Positions 48,341 through 61,800 of a stretch of DNA of 64,000 bases are shown piece by piece. Source of the DNA: Synanceia verrucosa (lineage: Eukaryota > Chordata > Actinopteri > Perciformes > Synanceiidae); contig CM056561.1 of NCBI GenBank assembly GCA_029721515.1, positions 5,790,001 through 5,854,000 of the forward strand. Reading direction: 5' to 3'. A model generated the notes under the pieces. That model worked only from the letters and a program-made list of their open reading frames with translations. It did no database searches and was not told the origin of the DNA. The first letter of the stretch is position 1. Every line of letters begins with the position of its first letter. A program made the position numbers and the translations under genes.

Positions 48341-48757
48341 CAGGGTCCCTGCTGTTCCTTAAAAAAATCTGGACAATTAAGATCTTAAATTGTCTTAAAT
48401 TTACCGTAAATTTTCTGTAGGTATTAAAATTTCAGATGCTGCATTTAATGCCAATAGGAAAACACAGTATTCAGATATTTACTGCAGTTTTGCATGTTAT
48501 TTTGTTCACTTCTTTGTGATTAATTGGTTATCAGAATTAATTAACTGGTTATCAGAATTTTTTTTCTGCTAAATACTGACATTGGCCTCAAAAACTCCAT
48601 ATTGGTCGGGCCTTAAAATAAATTGACTATTGAATACCAAAGACATTTTTATTACATTTTTGACATTTTGGCTTAAATTATATTTGTTGAGGTCTTAAAA
48701 AAGTCTTAAAAAGTATTAAATTTTACTTATTTGACTTAAAATGGTTCAAGAACCCTG
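48341..48757. mobile_element. Probable hAT-type MITE, AT-rich
   Basis: It starts CAGGGTCCCTGCTGTTCCTT and ends GGTTCAAGAACCCTG, short inverted ends. The interior is built from TCTTAAA and TATTAAA words, a composition I associate with a known family of fish repeats. It begins 55 bp after exon H. No clear target duplication was found. Confidence 0.6.
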
Positions 48758-50746
48758 ATTATCTATCAACCTTAATCTTCCCTATCTAGGAATGTAACTC
48801 TTTTCAGATTATCTAGTCACTTAGAATAATAATCATCATATACTATTCCGTATCCATATTCTATGGTGTTTACTTTTATATGCATTTCTCTAATCAGTAA
48901 ACTACAACTTGGCAATGTGTAATGCAGAGCAGTGAGAGTTGCTGGTAACTGCAGTAAAATAATCAGAATGCATAAACACACCCAGCCCATAAACGTATAT
49001 GATGGATAATCTTTTATTATCAATGGCATGGCTCACTCAGCACTTTATCAGGCACATTTTCTTAAAGCTGAACAGCAGCAGAAACCAGAGTTTAACACTG
49101 TATGAGGCACATTTATGGGCTCACCTGTTCACATCTGTGTGAGTGTGATAAAGACATCAGTTCTGAGGTGTGTTTTGAAGCGGGCTCAGCCAGTTGTCCA
49201 TAGCTGTCTTGTGAAAAGGTACAATTTATTGAGGACAGGTGGTGTAGCCTTAGACAGCAGTGTGTTTTTTTCGTCTCTATATCTGTGTGTGACAGAGAGT
49301 AAAGGAGGATGCCAATGACAAAAAAAAAGGTTAGCAGCACTGGCTGCATTTCCATGTGAGGCTCAGTGATCTGTCAGTGGAGTGGCTACATGTGTGCTTG
49401 CTTTGAGCTCTCTGATTGAAGGAGCATGGAGCCACATATCTGGTTGTCATGTGCCACAAAGAAATGCCTTTAATGTCAGCCACTCAGCACAGAACAAAAG
49501 GGAAGGCTGGCACGTATGTATTGAAAACACAACTTTTAAAATACTATTACGCCTCACAAGCTCCCTCTGATCGTACAAACTCTAAAGGAATGTGTGTATG
49601 GGTCCATGTCTGCCTACAGGATGTGTGTGTGCCAGAGAGCGTCCCTGCACCACCAATCTGCACAGACTGATACAAACCATCTTCCTGTCCGTTCCAATTT
49701 CCACCATCCAAATATCACCAGAGACGTTTAGCAGAGGAAATGTATTACATGTGTTACAGACACAATTTGTGCTGCTAGGTATGTTCATGAAATTAGAAAA
49801 AAGCTCATGAAACTGGCATGTGGATGGTACTTTAGTACTTTATTGGGGCTTGGCTTTGATTATTATTATACTGCCATTAGGAAGATGTCTGAGGAAGAAG
49901 GTTAGTGTGATGGTTGGTTGACATAAACAGCAACAAAGTAGATGAGAGTCTTTGCCTTTGTGTTCACAACTTCAACTGAATGCAAGTCTGCACTGGCAGG
50001 AGCTAATGGAGGGGGCATGAGTTTGTGTGTGGTCTCCTGTAGCTTTGAACCTGGATGTGTCTGTGTGTATGAAGAGGTCAGAAGCAGGGGTTTGGGGTCA
50101 CTGATGATGGGGATTAAAGGACTGTTGAATTGTGCAGAGCGAAGCTTCGTGAGACAGACTTCCATCTGAACAATCCACAAAGATACGCATGCGGAACGTA
50201 CACACAGCCTCAGTGGAACGCACATGTAATCACTCACGTCTGCAGACATGCACATACTTACACAAACTTTGGCTTTCTGCTTTAAAAAAAAAGGGGGCCA
50301 TACTCCCACAGCACAGCTCTGGTCCACGTTAACACAGGGAAAAGTTAACAGGAAAGATAAGGCAGAGAAGGAGAGGTAACGAGAGAGAGAGAGGCAGATA
50401 GAGTGAAAGCAAGAAGAAAATTAGACAAAAAGAGAGAATAAGAAGGAGGGGAGCATGAAGGGGGTTCTGCACAAACTAAAGTATTTCAAATCTTAGAAAC
50501 CATGAGAGAAGTTTGATTGCATGCCAAGTTTCTGCTTCTCACCGCTGTAATATGGCATTTGTCAAGAAGACCAGCTGAAGCAGACCATGTGAGGCTGTGT
50601 GTGCGCGTGTGTGTGTGTGTGTGTGTGTTTGCAAGCAAGCCGGAGAGAGAGAGAGCAGGCTCTTGGCTTTTCAACACTGTTAATGAAAGAGACAAGAGGG
50701 GAAAACTCATTTTCAATATCCTCTTATTGCTGTTTTTTAGCTTGTT

Positions 50747-50748
<2 letters not shown>

Positions 50749-50790
<42 letters not shown>
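50749..50790. repeat. (GT)n microsatellite
   Basis: About 21 uninterrupted units. A shorter GT tract lies at 50600-50628. Confidence 0.95.
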
Positions 50791-50792
<2 letters not shown>

Positions 50793-50911
50793 AAAGAGAG
50801 ATCAAGCGAGACAGAGAGTGCATTTTCATATTTGCCTTTTCAGATATAGAGCTGAATTCTTGATGTATATGGAGTCTGCTTTATCACCCCACACCAGATT
50901 GAGTTTCCACC

Positions 50912-50916
<5 letters not shown>

Positions 50917-50948
<32 letters not shown>

Positions 50949-50980
50949 CTCTCTCTCTCACACACACACACACACATACA
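50917..50980. repeat. (CT)n(CA)n compound microsatellite
   Basis: CT units with one CG interruption, followed by CA units. The same arrangement as the tract beside exon G. Confidence 0.95.
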
Positions 50981-51616
50981 CACAATGATGGCCTCCAGAG
51001 GAGCTAGTCATTAAATTATTGTAGGGTCACAGGCCGTAGGTGCACAATAGAGAAATTATGTGTTTGGACATTTTGAATAGCGAGTCATTGAGATGTTTCC
51101 ATGGTCTGAATGGGATAATACTACATGCCACAACATTGCAGTGGCTTACTCAACCTGATCCTTCTGTAGACAGTGGGAATGTAGCTGATATTATCTCTGT
51201 TTACATTTTCATGATAGAAAATGATGATAGAGCAAAGAAAAAGGTAGCGGCAGCTTTGAGGCTGGCACGTGAAGAGATGCAGAAAAAAGTGGGAATTTTG
51301 AGAGCTAGCCTACAGTAGAGAAATGGAGGAAGTGGTGGACGAAAGAACAGGGAAGGCTAGAGCAGCAAACACCTGCACCACATCCACCTGTTGATTCACA
51401 CTGTGACTAAATGGAAAATAACATTGTATATATTTGACAACATGATGACGATAAGTACCTTTTTCTCACTCGCTCTGTGGATGTCATATCCTGTACACAC
51501 TGTAAAGTCCTCTGAGGCAAATTTGTGATTTGTGATATTTGGTTACAGTATAGAAATTGACTTCACTTGACTCATGTTTGGAGAAAGTGCCACATAAACA
51601 TAGAACAATCATTGTT

Positions 51617-52040
51617 TGAACTGTTTGAGTGCCAGCCAATTTATAAAATAAAGAAGTGCCTTGTGCCAGCGTTTTTGCCCATTTTGAGTCATGTTTCAAG
51701 ACCCACAGAATATTTTTTACTATGTCTCTGAAAACACTGAATAGCTCAAATGAAAGAAGAGACTCTCTATTTCATCATGGAAAAAAACCCATTTGTTTTT
51801 ACCTTGTTCCGTTCTTGTTTTATCAGAGAAAGTAGAGGCCACTTTCACCAAAAATGCTACTCCAGAATACGTTTGTTTTGCTCTCTAATCTCGATCATCT
51901 CCACTTCCTGCTTTGATCTTTGTGGCGTATACCATCTCTTTATGCTCCGACTACAGTACATCTCCCAGAAAGACTGCTGGAGACTACGATCGATATTTGC
52001 CGCTAAGAGCTATTCTACTAGCAGTGTAAATGTATTAGCC
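51617..52040. mobile_element. TTAA-type MITE, copy 2 (reverse, diverged)
   Basis: On the reverse strand this matches the element at 6978-7454 over most of its length. Shared words on the + strand here include TTGAGTGCCAG, AGTGCCTTGTGCCAGC, GACTCTCTATTTCATCATG and CTCCGACTACA. The right part beyond about 51975 is rearranged or diverged, and the TTAA border has mutated to TGAA on the left. The ends are approximate. Confidence 0.8.
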
Positions 52041-52276
52041 CCTAACCTTCACTTCAGTCCATGAGGTGTGCCCATGTATCCGTTTGTTGGCTAGTTACAG
52101 TAATCCATGGCATAATGAAGCTTAGGAGCAGTAGCGACATTATGACTTTCAAATCCCCGATGTAGACATCCTGTCTGCACAGCGCCATTGCCATGGTTAC
52201 ACTGACTAAACACACAGAGAGACCAGCTGTACTGGCAAGGTCATGTCCCTGCTCACTGATCTCTCTGAGGGGCCTA

Positions 52277-52331
<55 letters not shown>

Positions 52332-52384
52332 ACACACACACATACACATACACACATACACACATACACACACACACACACACG

Positions 52385-52423
<39 letters not shown>

Positions 52424-52446
52424 ACACACACACACGCGCACACACA

Positions 52447-52539
<93 letters not shown>
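52277..52539. repeat. Very long (CA)n tract, about 263 bp
   Basis: An almost pure CA tract with ATAC and CAGA interruptions and a GC-rich core (CGCGCGCGCGC at 52383-52393). It is the longest simple repeat in the window. Its open frames on both strands are artefacts of the repeat. Confidence 0.97.
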
Positions 52540-52541
<2 letters not shown>

Positions 52542-53898
52542 ACAGCACTTGCACACACTCATTGAAACACATTTAAACTGAAGAAAGTATGTTTAAACAT
52601 TCATATATTACACCAGCAAGCAGCACTGGGTTTTCACTCTTATTAAACCACCTTCACATGCTCTGGGCAGACAGGTGTGGTGTTGCAGAGCCATTGTTGT
52701 GATAAGTAATGATGAGACAGAGAGGGCTGGCGCGGTGTGAATGGGATTCTCTGTGTTGCAGTGATGAGGAGGGGCTGACCACACATCACCTTCCTCTCTG
52801 TGCGAGCAAGTTTGTATGTGTGTCGCCTCGTGGGAACTTGGGGCCATTCATCATGTCTGTCTGTGCTCCCATGCCCTCTGACACACGTGTTTACCTTCGA
52901 CATGTGTGTCGGCAGTTGGGCCTGTAGGTGTGTTATTATGTCAGGGCCCAGTCATGCTCCACCCTACTCCTCCTCCTCCTTTGAGGTTTTGTCAATGGAG
53001 GGCTTCATCACATGGAAGTCCCAGCTTCTAAGTCCTTGTTCAGCACAGTACAGTACGGTAATGACAGGCTTTTACCTGAGTTTCATAGTAAGCTGCAAGG
53101 TTGGAGAGTCCGGAGTTTGCTCACTGTAGCCAGTTTTTGAATTACGCTGCTCAGTGAATGCAACTGAAGGTTAAGTGCCATAAATTTAACTTTTCTGACC
53201 CATTTTTCCCAGACCTTGTTATTCTCTTGGACTGCACTCTGCAAACGTCATGTCTTGATCTCACTTCTCTCAGGGTTTGGCTGTTCCAGCATCAATTATG
53301 GTTATTTTTTTTATCACTACTTATTAATATTTTATGGGTGCTTATATCCGCATAGTATTTTTTGGCAAACGTTAAACCACCCAGTACATATGAATTCTTG
53401 GAGGTTTTATGTCCTGTACAGTATGTAAACTCTGACCTGAGTTTTGTGAAACTGGCACACAGATGTACTCACACTGAGTTTGCCTGCAGTACAGTAACTG
53501 CTGGGTTGATGTCATAGCAGAAAGGATCTGTGAGCTGTGGAGTGGCCTGATGAAGTGCTATTGTCTCCTAAAGTCAATCTGTGAGTGACTGGAAGGCAAG
53601 AGCTGTCCTATGACATGCCGACCCTCCTTGATAGAATAGAGATGATAGTGCTTGTACTGGATGTGTGTTTAGTTAAACTGATAGACAGAGATGGAAGAGT
53701 CTTTCCAGAGACAGAAAGAGGTTCTTGTCTTAATCTGACGACTGACCTAGTGAAGAGTGGGTGATTGAGACACAGGAAAACAACAAGAAAGTGGTGATTG
53801 ACATGAAGAAAGGAAGATAGGGAAGATATCGCATGTGGAAAATGCTTTCATCTTTGAGTCAGTTTGCCCACTAGAGTAAGATTACTCTTCCTATTTTT

Positions 53899-54286
53899 TA
53901 CCTCCACCAAGGAGGTTATGTTTTCACCGGGGTTTGTGTATTTGTTTGCTTGTTTGTTGGTTTGCAAAATAACTCAAAAAGTTGTGGCCGGATTTTGATG
54001 AAATTTTCAGGGTTGGTCAGAAGTGGCCTAACTTAAAACTTACAAATTAATCAGTTTTAAGTTAGGCCACTTCCGGCCAATCCTGAAAATTTCGTCAAAA
54101 ACTGTACATAACTTTTTGAGTTACTTTGCAAACCGACAAACCAACAAACAAACAAACAAACAAACAAGCCCCGGTGAAAACATAACCTCCTTGGCAGCGG
54201 GGGTAACTTTAAATTAAGAAAAAAAAACAAAAAAAACTTGCCACCACCTTGGCGGAGGTCTGCGCTCTCTGAGTGCTTTTCTAGTT
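53899..54286. mobile_element. Foldback (palindromic) MITE
   Basis: Two long inverted arms (about 53899-54040 and 54053-54206) meet around a 12-bp spacer. The innermost 20 bp (54021-54040 and 54053-54072) are perfect complements. Both arms carry AAGGAGGTTATGTTTTCACC near the outside and AACTCAAAAAGTT further in. The right side continues into CCTTGGCGGAGGTCTGCGCT and GAGTGCTTTTCTAG (54249-54286), the terminal wording of a repeat family common in fish and marine invertebrates. There is no coding capacity. Confidence 0.88.
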
Positions 54287-54627
54287 ACTATCACTCTTTT
54301 TAGACTGACCTCTTTGACTTCCTCTGAGTATCAAATGCTCTCCCTCTCCTTTTCTCTCTTGCTCTATCTCTGAACGGGTGGAAGAAGGTCTGGAATTTAT
54401 CACACATACCTAATAATTACTATCACAGGAAATGGTCCAGAGGAAGTAGGTGCACTAGCTCTGCTAATTAGTGTAAGTTGCAAACACACACACACACACA
54501 CACAGTTAATTAGCGTCATTTGGCCGACATAGAAGTCTCGGGAAAGCTTAATCTGATTGGCCTCAGGGAGACTAACACCCCCAAGTTTAACCGGTTGTAT
54601 AAATCTCAAGACTTAATTGATTGGAAG

Positions 54628-54629
<2 letters not shown>

Positions 54630-54670
<41 letters not shown>

Positions 54671-54687
54671 TTTGTGTGTGTGTGTGT
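54630..54687. repeat. (GT)n microsatellite, interrupted
   Basis: A GT tract with a GGGTGTTT interruption. A shorter CA tract lies at 54484-54504. Confidence 0.93.
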
Positions 54688-54930
54688 CGGAGCATTTAAG
54701 TGTGTGCAAGAGTGGGCAATAGATTAGGTGGGCCCTGCGGCCGTAAAGAGGCAGACCAGGACACAGGACCAGGACTCAGAGGTGAGCGGTGACGGCCTCC
54801 TTAACGACGGTCCTGCCCTCAGGGTCACCAAAGGAATGACAGGAAGGAAGGGGAGGCTAAGGGAGGCGGTGTTGTCAATGGAGAAACTTGGATATTATCA
54901 TGCCAGTGACGCAAACTTGAATGTAGATCT

Positions 54931-55246
54931 AGGGTTCCCACGCATCCTGGAAAACCTGGAAAAAATACTGACCAATTTTCCAGTCATGGAAAAAATGGAA
55001 AACAAAAAAAAAAACAAAAAAACTGGAAACGGTTAATTCATCCTGGAAAATGTTATTTATGCCAACAGGTTAAATGTAACTTTTAACCCGTTTGCATTCG
55101 CTCACAAGGCATGGGGAGGATAAATGATTTTCCAGAATAACATAACTGTTTCTAGGACATTTGACCTTTTTTATTTTCCATATGTTTTCCATGACTGAAA
55201 AATTGTTTAATCATTTTCCAGGTTTTTCAGGATGCATGGAAACCCT
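54931..55246. mobile_element. Terminal-inverted-repeat MITE
   Basis: It starts AGGGTTCCCACGCATCCTGG and ends, after CCAGGTTTTTCAGGATGC, with ATGGAAACCCT. The ends are inverted copies of each other, and the inner part repeats the words TTTTCCAGTCATGGA and TTTTCCATGACTGAAA in inverted order. The target duplication is unclear. It is non-autonomous. Confidence 0.8.
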
Positions 55247-57392
55247 GAGATTACACACAGATAGCTGTAGCGCAATGCGGGTAGTGTGGAGTCTGAAGAG
55301 AGTGAACAGTAGTGAGAGATTTTCAAAAGAAAGAAGGATGAGTTATTTTTGTAATGTATTGCTGGACGTGCTCTGCTGTAAAACAACCATTAAAACAGTG
55401 GCGCAGTGAAATGCCCTCATGGTTTACCATTATGGGCACATGAAATGCTGGTGTACCCACACATAGTGAGTCAAAGGGGCTTATTGGCATATATTCCCAC
55501 ACTGTAAACACCTCCAAGCCTCTGTGGTTGGCACACACACCTGAGCTCCAGCTCCTGTTTTTCTCCTCTGTGGCTTCTCTGGTTATGTCTGTCTGTCTGT
55601 CTTGATCTGTCTCTCTGTCTGTGTTTGTCTTGCTGACTTTCTCCCCCCCCCCTTTGTTTTGCACATTTTACAGATCAATGAAAGAAAGGCAGCATTTTGA
55701 GAGCTCACTGTGTCTCTCTGTTTTTACTATACATTCTCACCTGGTGCTCCTCAATCAGAGTAAGATATTGTTCCATAAAGCACTCAGTAAGAGCTTAGTC
55801 TTTCTGACTCTTTGTTGGTTTGACTGGACTTCTTTTGGCTCTGCTCCTCTGTCAGTCTTGCTGAGATGGTTCCCAGGAGTTTTTAATAGAAAACAATAGT
55901 AAAAAGGACCACTTCCCAGCACCAGGCTGCTCCAACGCTGCACACCAGTCAGCCAACACCACAGCAGCCCCTGGCACATCTGAATTATGTGTGTGTATGT
56001 GTGTCTGATCTGGTTAATTCAGGTATTTAGACCCAAACTGTAATTATCATTATGTACTTCTCGGCAGTGGCAGGAAAAAGCCCAAGCAAGTTTGGATGAG
56101 CTTGTATCCTCACTGATGCACACTGATTCTGTTTGTGTGCAAAGAACAACATGTGCATACATGAATTTGCATGTGTGCATGCGTGTGCACGTAAGTGTGC
56201 ACATAGAAGGGATGATGTGAAGAGCATGAGGGCTATTAGCAGTGAAAGATAAGCAGATTGTGCCAGTGGCTGTGTGATGATTTTTCCTGCTCTTGTCTTG
56301 GCCCTGCTCATATTCATTTGGTCTGTGCTAAATGGAGACATATTGGAAACATGACTGTTCTCTCGAGGCCGGTGGGTATCCAGAGTTTAGGACTGGACTG
56401 GAGAGGAGAGAAAATGAAATGAGAAGGGTGGAAAGAGAATGAGAAGAAATAAAAATCAAATCAGGAGAGAAAGCAGGGGTCACTGGAGCCTCGCTCGCCG
56501 CTAGGATTTCAACTCTCGTAAAAATAAAAACAGTGTTTTTCTTATTTGTTTGTGGAGAGAAATTACCGTTCACGAGCATCACAGACACTGTTAAGTTTCA
56601 CAACTCCGCAATAAAACTTTTGTCTCTTTTTTACGATATCAGAGTTGATGTCCAAGAAAAAGCAAAGTAAAACCTACTGACAGAGAAGGAAAGAGGAAAA
56701 AAAAAGTTTATATGGAGCGAGCGTCACATCTATTGAAGATGGCAACCGCAATCTGTGCAGTCTGTCATCTTTAAAGCTAGCATCAATAAGGCAGGAAAGG
56801 CCTTCATGTGGGCGGGCAGACTGCACAGAGACAGGACTGGTCACCACTAAACAAACAACACAAATCCTGCAGAGGCAAGACTGGCTAGGGAGAGTGTGAG
56901 CAGAGACAATGGCATGAAACACTGAATATAGACAGTGTGTGTATGCGTGATTGAGAATGTGGCCATTCATGACTGGCTTGATGTGAAGTTATGTGTGTGT
57001 TTATGTGTGGAGTAATTTACCTCAAGATCAGAGAAGTGAGGAATAAGTTGTGTAATCTCAGCATACAACATCCAAAGCCTGAACAAGGCGGTTTGTCTAC
57101 ACTGAACCAAACCCCCTATGAATGTATGAATTTCTGTTATTATGAAGTGTGAGGCATTTGGAGAAAAGATGAGGTTGACATGTGTTTCCTTTCATTTCTG
57201 TCTGTAATTACACTCAACCTGTAGCACCCACTTATGTGTTCCCTAACAGAAAACACACCTTTACTTTGTTGCAATTCAGTCAAAATGGAATGCACAGAAC
57301 AGATAAATCAGGTCTGGTAATGATATCAAAAAGCACTCTCTTAAAATAAAATTGTTTATAGTCATATGAAAACACCTTGCCATTGATATAAC

Positions 57393-57459
57393 TCGTTAAT
57401 GGCACTCAAGCATTGTATTTTGAATGATGGCGTAACTCGTCAATGGCACTCAAAGAGTT
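57393..57459. repeat. Terminal fragment of the TTAA-type MITE
   Basis: It reads GGCACTCAAGCATTGTATTT and ends CAATGGCACTCAAAGAGTT. This is the reverse of the left end of the element at 6978, and only about 65 bp are recognisable. Confidence 0.75.
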
Positions 57460-58860
57460 CTCGTGATAACGACTTATTTTTGTCATTATCTCGGGAAAAC
57501 AAAGCTTCATTGGTGATGCACATGATGAGCTACAACCATATTTTTGCCAAATGATCTGTTGGAAAGATTGGAAGATCAGACACATCTCACCTTCATGAGG
57601 TGGGACGTATCTGAGCTGAATGTGGTGATGCTTAAGTGAATTATTGAATATTACCTTGAAAATAAAACAAAAGTCCATAAAAATTCCATATGTTCAGGCC
57701 CATATTTTTATATTCCAGTCTTCTGCATCTATTCTTATATAATTATTCACTGTGTTGAAAACCTTTGGAAGTGCATGCAAAATAAATACATATATTTTAA
57801 TTTGCATACAACTTAAACTCACTATGGTTATGGTTTGCCAGCATCTAGTGTTGTGGTTCTAGATTGCAACCAACTGAATTCAATTCAATTCAAGAGTAAA
57901 GCAAGCCACTGAGTGCAACTCTCAAAAACTACAAAAACATAGTTTTGATTTTTTTTAATTTCCTGCTGAAAGATCCCCAAAATGTTACGCACCATTCCTT
58001 TAAATGTAAATACAGTCGTCACACATGAGAGTATGAGTGCAGTGTATAATCTAAAAAAGAAAAGTCAAATCCCTGTTTTCTTCTCTGTCGCACACACAGA
58101 CAGTAACATGCACTGACATATGTGACAGGTCTCATCCACTCAAGCCACAGGTCTCCAGGTTCAGCATTTACTGAAATGCATGCGTTTGGCCTTGGGTTAC
58201 ACACTCGATTGAATTAGAGAAATGGTGCACACGCGCTCACTTACCCACACACATATGTGCACACACACAGCTTCACAGGGACACAGAGCCGAGTGTCTTC
58301 TTCCATTGCAAGGGCTTTTATGTGATAAGATCGACTCGAGGTGCTCTCCTATGCAGGATTCTTGAGCACATCAAACAATAGTAAACCACATCAGAGACGC
58401 AGGAAGAGCTCAGCTCCATTAGCCAGCCCATAAAGAACATGTGTATGTGTAACAGGAGAGCGACGCTAGGCACTACAAAAGGTTTACACACACAGGACAA
58501 ACATACGAAGGAATGCGGCCTCCTGTCATACTCACAGATTGGTGTGCATTTGGGTGCAAATGCTCATACAAGCACTTATGCTTGCTCACATACACATGGC
58601 CGTGTGTGTATATGATCCAAGTAGGCAACTTTATGGGAATACACAAACATATATACCACAGAAACACACTCATACCTTGTGCACATGTATACCTGCTGGT
58701 TCCAAGTAATGCTCTGGTTTTCGCATGGTGGCATACAGACAGGGCTGGAATAATGACCTGGTACCTCAGTGACATGAAATAACAGGAATTCAGGGACTTT
58801 TTGCTGGCCAGATGGCAATCATTAGCTTTATTAGTACACAACTGGCACAGACATACCCCC

Positions 58861-58863
<3 letters not shown>

Positions 58864-58893
<30 letters not shown>
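58864..58893. repeat. (CA)n microsatellite
   Basis: About 14 CA units within the last intron. Confidence 0.93.
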
Positions 58894-58896
<3 letters not shown>

Positions 58897-61800
58897 ACCC
58901 AATTCCCTCTTCAACTGCAATACTGCTCCATCTCTCCATCCTGTCCTCCAACACTTTTTGCAGAAAGAGACGTCTCTCTTATGAGGTGTTTAGTGACAAA
59001 AGGCCAAAGAGCCACCCAAATACAGCAAGAAAGAGACAGGAAGACAAAGAGAGAGGAGGAGGGGGTTTCGGGGGGCCAGAGGGAGAAAAGAGGTTGACCC
59101 AGATTGAGTTAACCAGTTTTTCTTACATTGATTTGAAACAGATCTTCACCGTGACTGCTGTCCAAGCCACAGGCAGTGAGATATCACCCTCTACTCGGGC
59201 TCCAGAGGATCTGATTCAGGCTGGATGTCCATCACTCACTGTGACTGCCTTTGCTCTGATGTCTTAATCATCTACTGTGTACTGAAAGAACCAAGATGAG
59301 AAATGCATAAATTGCATGTTTTAAACAGCATCAAACAATAGCGCAAAGAGAAAGTAGGTGTATCATGATGATGTGGATAGCGACAAATGCATCCCAGTGA
59401 CAGGATGAAATGGAGACACAGGGCCCACCCGGCTCTCTGCTAACCCATCCTAATATGTATTAATCCAGTGGATTAGGCTGCCTGCTAGCATTACAGGCAT
59501 TCCCGTGCCAGTCAGTGATGTTCTGCCCACTGAGGTTAACATTAAATCTGAAGATGACATAAATACAAACAGTGTTGTTGCTGCTGATGCCCCGTGGGAT
59601 GCCAGCTCAGAGGGAGCATGCAAATGTTGCTGAGACTGATATGAGTGCATTGTGGATGGAGGCTCATGAAAGCACGGTTGTTGAGTTGGGTGGTAGAGAA
59701 GAAAGATGGTGGATGGCGAGGAGTGCTCAGAGTGGAGTTATGCACTATGGCAGGCCCTAATTGCTTGCGGCTCCTGTTGTGTGTTTGGCTTTGTTTGAGC
59801 ATGTCCAATGTAACCAGTCACAGGGGAGCCTCTGCCAGAGCAAACACACAAACACAGCGCTGAACCATCGAGAAGGCTTTTATGGTGTTGAAGACTCCAG
59901 TAACATGACACCTAGGGCAAACACTGAGTAATAAAGCAATTGCAGCACATTGTTTAGATCTTCCTCCTGGCATGGTTTGTCAGACTCAGAGTGTCTCAGT
60001 TTCCTGACAACAGTGTCCTGACATGTCACTTTGCCTGCTCACAGACACGTCTGTGAAACAGCAATGCAAATGCCAAATGCATTCATGCACACAGGGACTC
60101 AAGCCCACATTTATCTGCACGCACGGCACACTGTGCAGGCATCTCGACCTGTCAGTCACCGTGTGTTTCGTGCCAGTGTTTCCCCAAACTTCTGAGCAGC
60201 TTTCTGGTATGTCTCTCTGCATGACTGCAGATAAAAGAGCAATAAACATTTTTTTCTTGCTTGCTAACTTGTGTTCCTCACACGCTCTTCACCTCCTTTT
60301 AAAGTTGATGTTCTCTGACACAGACTGATTTTTCCTTTGTCAAAATGTTTGTATTTGTGTCTGTACCCTTCCAGCAGACAATATTTTGTAGCTCTGAAGT
60401 CTCCAACACATTCTCGGCACAAAAATGAGAGTAGTTTGTTAACGCACACCATATCGTCACAGTGTAGACTTTTTCCTAATGTTCTTTCTTCTTGTTTTAT
60501 CTCAGCACGGTTCTCCTGCGAAGTCCAGGAAACAGAAACACACCTGTATTCTCACTGCTGTAACACCATGTTCACCATATTTACACCACACTGAAACAAA
60601 TGTACACATGCATGCAGTCGCAGCAGGGGTCTGGGCAGGCCCAGAATTTGTCTTTTCTTTCTTTTTTTTTAATATCTGGCATGTAGATCAGTCAATTAGG
60701 ACACACTGAGAATCACATGTAACACTAGCTTACACTGTGGCATGAAATTGTTGTTTTGTATGTATTGTCTGCATTAGTGATATTAGGTTAGAAATGCCTA
60801 GAACCCCACAGGAAGTTAATTTATCACTTTTAAAATTTTACAAATTTAGTAAAATTTATGGAAATATCCTTGGTTTCACTTGAAATTGACCCCAAATGTG
60901 TTTTAGTCAAGGTCATTAAACAATATTGTCCAAACAGTCATAATATAGTAAAATTACTTAAAAGTGATATGATATTCAGCAGGAAAAAAACTATTATGAT
61001 GCAGAGATATGCAGAGAGTAGTGTCTACCTGAGCAGAGATGGAAGTCACTCTCCTCCTGTTTGTGTTATGAGCTTTTCAGCTTGCTGGGGGGTTTAGAAT
61101 TTAATTAATGTTAAACTCTCCAGTCGGAGCACATCCACATCTTTACAAAGATCAGCACCATCGTAATACTTTTTTCTCTTTGCAGCTTGTGTCCTGTGAA
61201 GACACGTCCCTCTCCTGCTGAGAGATATACACATTTATGTGCACAAAACACAGGAAACTGATGCATATTACGTGCAATATTATAATATATGGAATCTTGT
61301 TCAAGTGGCCACAGGCAGAATGATCATTTAAGATTCAAGAATAAGAAAAAAACAAAACCCACAGACACACTCCTGTATGTAACCATAGCCAGCAAAAAGA
61401 CTGAGTGGAAGCCGTTGTTAAAATAACTGTGATGTAATCTACCAAGGGAGCTGGCTCGCTTGTTTATGTGTGTTATCTATCCGGAAATCACTGGGTCTGT
61501 CAGCAGCATCTGACTGCTCACTACCACTGGTTTCTTTATTAAAAACCAACCAGACATATGCTGGAATCTGCACACAGGTGTGTGGGAGGGCCGGCTGCAG
61601 TGCGGTCTGTGTTTATGCGTGACTCTTGTGGTCAGTTTCTGCTTTTATTCATGTGCAGGAAAACAAAATATTTCAAAGGTGAACAGACACTGGACTCCAC
61701 TAAGATAACCTGAGGCGAGGAGCAGAAAGGTATCGGAGTGAGTGTACTTTTTGCCACAGTGATTACAAGGTGCACACTTTTGCTGTTTCATGCTTGTGTG

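Noticed and set aside
51040..51318. Frame ending DDRAKKKVAAALRLAREEMQ, possibly a coding remnant
   Set aside because: It has no recognisable family, is isolated in an intron and lacks splice sites in a compatible phase. It could be an old transposon fragment but cannot be supported.
52193..52581. Long open frames on both strands made of Thr-His or Cys-Val repeats
   Set aside because: They are translations of the CA/GT microsatellite, with no start context, no domains and no family.
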